64,000 bases of DNA from Nematopogon swammerdamellus (lineage: Eukaryota; Arthropoda; Insecta; Lepidoptera; Adelidae). Where the stretch lies: the NCBI GenBank assembly GCA_946902875.1, contig OX336355.1:19501347-19565346 (forward strand). The letters run 5' to 3'. Each line of letters begins with the position of its first letter. Within the stretch, counting starts at the first letter, position 1. This document shows, piece after piece, positions 35,601 through 44,600 of this stretch. The position numbers and the translations under genes were made by a program. Under the pieces are notes generated by a model. The model did not search any database. It had not been told where the DNA came from and saw nothing but the letters and a program-made list of their open reading frames with translations.

Positions 35601-38600
35601 ATGGTCGATAGATGATTAAAAAATCTTGCCAATGATCTACACTACTTGGGTTTAACACCTGACAGTCAAAAGTCAAAGTCAAAGTCAAAACATTTATTTT
35701 GTTTCATATTTAGTACACAAAAGCGGCGGGTGGCCGAGTGGTTTGGGCATCGGCTTCTCATGCGAGAGGTCCGCGGTTCGAATCCCGTCGGCGTGTACCA
35801 ATGAGTGTTTTATGACGAAAAAATGTATGTGCATACCTACACCTGCTGCTTCACCGTTCGGAACCGCGTGTAAAACTGTAGGTCCCTTCCCTTGCCCCTT
35901 ACTAGAAGGTGTGGATCTAAGCTTGCGATGGCTTCACCGAACATATCCGGGCCCATCGGCAGTAGAGAAGGGTGTTAATCGAGGTCGGGACTAGAGAGTG
36001 GCCACTCTAAATTTCCCGCGCATGCTTCACGTTTCGGCTCGCGTCAAGCCCTCGTCAGCTAGTCTGCGTTGACTAGGACGCGGGGAAACCACCAGTCCCG
36101 CTCTCGACCTCCCTCTCTCTACCTATCCATATTCTGTAGGATGCTTCCAGTGACGTTTTCGAAGCTCTCTCCATATATGAGCTTAGCGTCGATCTTGGGA
36201 GCCCTAGATTCTTGAAGAGACTGTAGAGCGACTTCGCTGGTAGTCCTCTTGCTCCGACTTCCACAGCGAAGAGATCAGTCTTGAATCCGTTTCTCACAAT
36301 CCGGTCTACTAAGTTGCAGTACTTGTTAAGTTTGATGTTGTGGTCCTTCGGTATGTTACTTTCCCATGGAACTGTAAGTTCAACAAGTACTACATGCTTT
36401 GTCGCTTTTGAGAATATGAGTATATCCGGTCTTAATGCTGTGGTACAGATTTCCGAAGGCATTTGGTAATGCTTCTCATGTGGGTCCATCAACAGTTCCC
36501 AATCCTTTGCTGCTCCCAAAATTGAAGAAGGTTTAGTCCTATCTTTGGGCAGCTTATTGGCTCCAGGTTTAACAAAGTTGACCTTCTGGAAGCCGCTACT
36601 GGTTTGCCCTTTCCTGGTCCGTGCAATTGACAGTTTGATGGCCTCTCTGATGATTTGGAGGACTTTATCATGACGGTAGGAATACTGGCCTCGCTCAAGT
36701 AGTATTTTGCATCCGCATAACAAATGTTTGGCCGTGCCTACGAACTCCTTACATGACGGGCATAGTTTATTTGTAGATTTATATATATATAGTTTATTAG
36801 TAGGCTCAAATTGTAGCCGACTGGGTTGGTACTACCGTACTGGATGTAAGATGGCCGCATAGCAGCCTCGGTTGTGTTCTCCTCTAGTCCAGTATAGCCA
36901 GCAATCCAGGGAAGTCTCTGGTATGGCACCTATCTTCTCGGAGGTGATATTGGCTGGTCGGAGCATGCGCTTTGGCCCCTCCAACTCAGCCACCCATATC
37001 GGATTACATAAAAAAAAAACATAAGTAATTACTAAAGTAGTACATTAAATATTAAACAATCATCAGTTTGTTATTTTGATGAATAAATACTTCTTATATC
37101 GTCAGTTTGTTATTTCTAAATTAAAATAATAATGTCCATAGTTCGAGTATATATGTACATACAATAATGTATTTATCATATTAAAATTTTAAAGAAATTT
37201 AAGTTGTAAAAGGTCTTTTCGTGTAGCCACTTCGTTAGTCCCGTTTATTTATTGTTTTCCAGGTTGCACAGATCTTCTGGAAGTTTGTTACAAATGTTTA
37301 TACTATTGAAGTGTACGTACACCAGTTTTGTGTTTTCACACAAAACTGGTGTTCACACAGCTCTGGCGGATCCTGCGCCTTCTACGCTCCTTTCGGAAAC
37401 ACGGCTCAGCTTGACTCGGCTCGAAAGCGAACCAACTGAATCCGATATTCGTTTGGTCGTTTATGTAATTTGGTGGCTCAGTGGTGTAAGAGTGTAGGAT
37501 TTTTATTTTTTCGATCTCGACCATGGGTTCGTGTCGCTTTTGTCAAAATTTGTTTTGTTTTTTTTTTTTAAGGAATGTTAAAATTAGGTTATGGTTATTT
37601 TTTTTTTATAACCACGTAAGAAAGCTTTATTTTCGGAAATACAAACGTAACAAAAACGACATGCGCCGCCTCAACATTAACCCTGGTTATTTTTTTTTTG
37701 ACATGATGACGTCACATCTTATAAATTGATGAACACCGGCTGCACGCACGAAAAAATGTCACGTTCCATCTGAGCCTGTGTGTGCAAGCGAGAGCGCGTA
37801 ACAAGCGATAGAGAGGCACAATCGGTATAGTCAAAGTTACCATGGAAACGTCTTAAGAAGTAAAACTGTCAAGATCAAACAACAGAAGTTTATTGATGGC
37901 CAGTCACAAGATGATTAATCTTTCTACTGGAAATAGAATTACAGATCTTTGCTCTATGTACTACGATTATTCCACGTCATCATGTAAAACTATCGTCCGT
38001 AAACCGACTTTACAGACAACCAATTTTTAAACCACCAAAACATCACTAATACATACCACACAACATCACTCATACCACACATTCCTCCTTCGAGCCGAAG
38101 TTTGCCGAAAGCAGCTATGTTGTTGTTGTTGTATGTGCCACCGAGATCGTGTGACGTAACACCGTTCGACTCAAAGATACATGATACGTCATATTCGACT
38201 AGGTACTTTTTGTGGGGCTACGTGAAATCTCTGGTCTATGCAGACAATTGCCGCCCTGAAGGCCGACATAACTCGCGTTCTTCATGAAATTGAGCCCCAT
38301 TTATGCGAAGATGTCGTCCAAAATAGTCCACACAGGATACACCACCTAAAACGGAGTCGCGGCAGCCATTTGGCTGAAATTTATTCCATGAATAATGTCA
38401 TGGAATGCCCTTTAAAATAAAATAAAAATTGTGGCTATATCTCAATTGACAATGCAGACACAGGCGATATTTTTTTTTTTTTTTTTTTTTTTTATGTGAA
38501 CCAGCATCGGTGGCTGTGCCGAGGGACCAATGGTGCAGTCGACAGAGCCAAAATCACCTCTCCTCGCGAAACCACGCTCAGTTAGGTGCCATGCCAGCAG

Positions 38601-41600
38601 ATTTGCGGACTGTTGCTAGGCTGTCTAGCCCGTTAATACGACGCTTGAAGACACCCAGGTTAAAGGATTCAGGAAATACACTCGCCGGAAGACAGTTCCA
38701 CACTCTAGCGGTGCGACAGAGAAACGATTTAGAGAACCGATGGGTTCTCAGAAGCCCAATGTCAACAACAAAAGGGTGCTGAGTCTCTCTGCGACGAGTC
38801 ATGCGGAGATAGGACGGGTGGCAGGGAATAAGGGATGCTAGTTCCGCAGAGCAGCGTCCGTGATAGTATCTGTAAAACAGACTAAGCGAACCCACAAATC
38901 GTCTGTGACTCAGGGACTCCAGACCATCTGTAAGTTTCGGGTCACCAACAAGACGGATGGCTCGGCGCTGTATCGAGTCCAAGGATGCTAGCAGATAATG
39001 GGGACTACCCTCCCAGATGTGACTGCAGTACTCCATCACCGGCCTAATCTGTGTTTTGTACAACAGGAATAGTTGAGCCGGTGAGAAGAACCGCCGATTG
39101 CGGAAAAGTATTCCCAATTTTCTGGATGCAGTTTTGGCCTTAGACTCGATTAGTTGCCGGAAACCCACGTCTTTGGAAATAGTGGTGCCCAGGAGGTCCA
39201 GGTGTTCCGAGACAGGTACGACGCTGCCTTGGAAACTTGCTTGGAAAGGAAAGGGATCGACCTTAGCAGATAATGCGCAACACTGAGTCTTGCTAACGTT
39301 GAAGGCGACAAGGTTCTCCTGGCCCCATATAGCTACTTTTCCGAGAACGTTATCGACCTTATCAACAACTGAACGTTGAGCCTCCCTGTGCCGCGAATCT
39401 CTACTCTTCCAGTCCTTAACATAGCCCTCGTGCTCCGTGCTGTCGTCTGCATAGCTGTGTATCATGCCCAAGGACAGTAGATCGTTTATAAAGATTAAGA
39501 AAAGCGTAGGCGACAGAACAGAGCCCTGCGGAACACCAGCGTTAATTGGAAAGTCGTCCGATTTCGAGCCATCGATGGTAACGAAAATGGAACGACCCGC
39601 CAAAAAGCTGGCGATCCAGGTGCAGAGTTTGGGTGGAATGCCGAAGGACGGAAGCTTGCCTAGAAGGCCTCGGTGCCAAACGCGGTCGAAAGCCTTGGAA
39701 ATATCCAGGGCGACTGCCAGGGACTCCCCAAAATTGTCCAATCTTTCGGCCCATATATGCGTAACGTACATTAGAAGATCTCCCGTTGACCGCGCTTTCC
39801 GGAATCCGTACTGCTTGTCATCCAGGAGTTTATTTGCTTCTAAGTACGTTAGGAGCTGGGTGTTAATAAGGCGCTCCATAACTTTACATAATAGTGAAGT
39901 TATCGCAATGGGCCGATAGTTGGAGGGGTTCGCGGAGTCTCCCTTCTTTGGAACCGGCTGGACCGAGGCTCTTTTCCAGCAAGAGGGTACAATCCCACGG
40001 GCGAAGGAGAGACGGAAAAGGCGGGAGATGATTGGTGTCAACTCAGGGGCACAAATCTTGAGCACTATGGCTGGAATGCCATAAGGACCACTACTCTTCG
40101 AAGTGTCCAACGTCTTCAAGCACTTGTAGACCTGTCTAGGGTGCATCCTTGGCTCCAACATCGAAATCCCACAGTGTGGTATCGAGGGAGGGGTTGCACC
40201 CTGGTCATCCAGATTTGAGTTGGACGCGAAAAGGCGAGCAAAAATGTTCGCCTTCTCCTTCGCGAGGATAGCGAGTGATCCATCCGGACGTTCCAGCGGT
40301 GGTGTAGCAGAGCGACAAAAGTTTCGACCAATAGAGTTGGCGAGAGACCAGAATGCTCGGCTGCCGGTTGGACAGCGGACTAACCTCTCGCCGCTTGCAA
40401 GACCTGGAGGAGGCATTAAGTGTGCGTCTTGCCTCAGCAGTACGGGCGCATAGCCATTGCCTGAAGGCCTGATTCTTGGCCTCTACCGCAAGGCGGCATT
40501 GGCGGTTGAACCAGGGCTTGTGTCTACCGCCCACCGGCACAACAGAAGACGGAACAAAATATTCCATACCCTGTTGTATCAGCTCGGCAATAGACACGGC
40601 GCACTTTGATGGGTCCGCTGAGGCAAAGCATACCTCCCTCCAAGGGAAAGTTCCAAGGAAAGATCGGAATTCCTCCCATTGCGCCGACTTGTAGTGCCAG
40701 ACTGTGCGTGTACTAGGCTCGCGTGATTGCGCGTAGTACACAGTCGGCACATTACAGGACACGAGACAGTGATCAGAGCTCCCAAGAGGAGCCCTAACAC
40801 TAACTCTGTATCCTGCAGGTTCAGAAGTCAGCACAAGGTCCAACAAGCTGGGCTTATGCGCAGGATTGTCAGGTATACGCGTATAACCTGAAACCAACTG
40901 TGTCAATCCGTGAGCTATGGCCAAGTTGTAAGCTTCCCGGCCGGAGTGATCGGTGACGGGGGACCCAAGCCATTCCTTGTGTTTGACATTGAAGTCGCCC
41001 ACCATCACAATTTCGGCCGTTGGAAGCTCACCAAGCAACTTGTCCGTCACACTGCTAAGGTGCTCAAAGAATGAGGTCGATTCGTTGACACCCAGGTTAG
41101 GTGAGCGATATAGGCCCGCATAAATTCTAACCACATGAGGTAGATTCACACGGACCCAGATCACGGGGAAGCGGGAGTCTTCAACATGGCAAAGTCTCTT
41201 GACGGAGACGTCAGATCGACCATACAAGCAGACACCGCTCTTGGGTATAAAACGTTGGAATAGAGTGTACCCAGGAATGTTGAGGTCGGCAGAGTCCGCA
41301 GGCTGGCAGATTTGAGTCTCCGTCAAGAACAGTAAGTGGGGTTTTGCCGACTCCAGGTGATGGGAGACGGCAACCATGTTTGTGCGGAGACCCCGAATGT
41401 TGGCGAGGTCAACGCGGAAAAATTTTGGGGGATTGTTACAACCCGCAGTGGAACGTATTATTTTTGTTTTTCGTGCCATGATGTTTTATGAGGGTTGTAA
41501 TTAAGTGGCGTAGAGGAAAGAACAGATCGGATGTGCAGTTATGCCGTCGCACAATCACGTGAGCTTGACTGTACGACAGTCGCGGAGCACGGAAGGGCCC

Positions 41601-44600
41601 CCAGACCCCTGCCTCAGGTTATCAGCGGTAACCCCCCCGTGTACCACACGGACCGCTGAGACCATCAGCAGACTATTCGCCGGTTGGCCCGGGGCAGCCT
41701 CCTCGCGATGGTTAGTCGCGAGGTTCGGGCCCCCTACTGACGCGACTAGGGCTAAGCTAGTCTCGGCGGGCAGGCTGCGGTACCCTGTTTCTCTGGGTCT
41801 CCCTGACCTCCGCGACTCCCGGACAGTAGCTGTGTGCTCAGAAAAGTAAGTGAGGACAGCATCCACGAATCCGACCCGTCGATCCTCTACGCAAGTCCAC
41901 CTGACCGGCTAGGTGTCGGCTGACCTCCAAGTGCAGCAAGCTGCATCAGGAGTGTTTACACCAACACCTTGTGGTACCCACCCGGACGACACGGTGGAAG
42001 ACCTGTCTACCACAAGTATTTTATTGTTCATTTGGCACCACCCAGGAGGCACGTGTGACTTAAGGACCTTTAGGTGTCACGGACGCGAACAACGCTACCC
42101 CCCAAATCCTTATATGAAGGGTTAAAAAATGTATCCCTTTAAATTTAATGTTGATTACTTTTTCTCACATCTTCTGACCAATTTTCGAGATGTATTTTAT
42201 ATAATATGTTATTCCGGGATATACACTGTCACTACGCAAAGTTTCATCATAATCAATCATAATTTATTTATTTATTTATTTATTTATTTATTTGATGAAC
42301 GAACAGCCTAGGCTGATGTGTTCATGTCTAATTTCACTGGTGCTTTGTTATTTTGATGTTAGTTTAGTTTGGTGTTTTTTTTTAGGTGTTTGTCCAGCTT
42401 GTTTTTAAAGGAATTGGTGGTGGGTGCTTGTACGACATCTTCGGGCAGTTTGTTCCACATTTCCACTGCTCTATTTGACAGGAAGTTTCGTCTTGGATTT
42501 GTTGAGCTGACAGTGACATTCAGCTTCAAGCTATGGCCTCGGAGATGAGTATTTGTATTTCTAGTAAAGAGGTTCTCCAGTTCTGGACAATCATAATGCT
42601 GATTGAGAATCTTGTATGTTTCTATGAGGTCACCCCTTTCTCTACGTTGCTCCAATGTTGTCAGGTTGAGGATTTTTAGTCTTTCCTCGTATGGTTTCCT
42701 CTTCAGTGATCTTTAGCGGCGGGTGGCCGAGTGGTTTGGGCATCATGTTCTCATGCGAGAGGTCCGCAGTTCGAATCCGGTCGGCGTGTACTAATGAGTT
42801 TTTTCTGACGAAAAAAATTTACGTGCATACCTACACCTGCTGCTTCACCGTTCGGAACCGGTGTAAAACTGTAGGTCCCTTCCCTTGCCACTTACTAGGT
42901 GGTAGGCTTAAATTGTAGCCGACTGGGTTGGTACCACCGTACTAGATGTAAAATGACCACATAGCAGCCTCGGTTGTGTTTTCCTCTAGTCCAGTATAGC
43001 CAGCAATCTAGGGAAGTCCCCGGTATGGCACCTACCTTCTCGGAGGTGATATTGGCTGGTCGGAGCATGCGCTTTGGCCCCTCGGACTCAGCCACCCATA
43101 CCGGATTACATAAAAAAAAACCGTTCAGTGGTTTTTGAGTGATACAAACAGACAAAAATGTTAAAAACTGTTCTATCATGTTCAGTTTCTCATTTTAAGT
43201 CGCCCTAGTTGATTTTTTCCCGAATATATTCAATGTACAGAGTTTTTTATGTTTACGATTTTATTATATGTATAGATTATGTGCGCATGGGCGCGCCCAA
43301 ACTTTTCCTTGTTTCCGCATGGCGAAAATGGCATGGAAGCCGGGAGGGGTAAGCATATTACAAAAATTGGGAAGTCCACAGGCTAAGAAACATTGTCATA
43401 TTCTGTGTTGGCTAAATGCCTAAAATTATTAGAGAAAAAAATATTTACTGATTTTATTATTCGCTAGCTTTTGCCCGCGGCTTCGTCATGCGAGAAAGGT
43501 CTACATATCTATCAGCTTGTACAAGGATCTGTCTACGGACGGAATGCTACATGTGTTGGTGTTGTGTGCAGATAACGCTGCAGGACGAGAGCATCAAGAA
43601 CAAGGTGCGGGTGATCATGGTGAACTTCACGCGCGCCTCCCTGCCGCACGACCCGGCCCTCCTGCACGGCCTGCACCTCGACCTCGCCAAGAACCCAGGT
43701 CCGCGCACTCTGCGCTTCACTGCATCTCTTCACCCTAACATACATTGTTTGTTTTGTTCTGTTAAGAGTTTTTTGCTTTGTTAGGAGTCCCACCACTATT
43801 CGGAGCGTACTCCTGTGGACCTTTAGGAGGCGTTGCCTGAGTCGCAGGTGCGATTTAGGAATAGCGTCTCTAAATTGCCTGTAGTCCATTGTGTTGGCCC
43901 AAAGATGATTAGTAGGGGTACACACGGTTGTGGGCTTTCTGCATGCCTGCTGGAACCCTGCTGAACTAACATACTTATTATTCTTCTTCTGTTCTACCTG
44001 CAGTAACAACAGGAATATATCACTACTAGCACTTGTGATATCATGTGTTTCCTGAATCCTTTAACCTGGATGACTTCAAACCTCGTATTAGTGGGTTAGA
44101 CAGCCTAGCAACAGTCAGCATCAGGCTGTCTAAGCACAAGTGGCAGTGGACTGGGCACAATGGCCGAAGAAACAATGCCCATTGTAGTAACCGTGTCCTA
44201 CACTGGCGGCCTAGACAGGAAGAGTGCGGGAAGACGACCCGTCAGGTGGGATGACAAGATCGAGTACATTGGCGGAAAGCAGTGGTTCAGTACAGCTGAA
44301 GGCCGGCACGACTGGAGGATATCCAGCTACACCCTGACTGAGTGTGGGATGGGACTGGAAGTGGGATCAGTTTGACACAAGTCGATCAGCTGTTCTCGCT
44401 TTACTCTGCCTTCAACTACAGCAACTGGTCTGTGCGTATATCTGGGAGGGTGTGCCTGTTGATAAGGATACTTAATTAGGAAGGGTAAAGCTCGAGTAGG
44501 TATTGGTGATGTGTGCAGAGTTGAAAGGGGCGCAGTCGGTGTACATGATCACGAGCGTGCTGCGCGCGGGCACGCTCGAGTTCCGCGTGACGCGCGGCAC

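Larger units (their letters stand above)
38470..42120 (-). mobile_element. CR1-type (Zenon-like) LINE, nearly complete
   Basis: Antisense in intron 2 of the five-exon gene. The 3' end is a 24-T run at 38470-38493, i.e. poly(A) after TTTACAT on the coding strand. An endonuclease ORF and a reverse-transcriptase ORF follow from right to left, in different frames. The right boundary (about 42120) is approximate; 41480-42120 looks like the 5' UTR. CR1 assignment rests on the APE endonuclease plus the RT style and on my recollection of moth CR1-Zenon elements. A sense tail copy is at 30608 and another piece at 44045. Confidence 0.85.
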
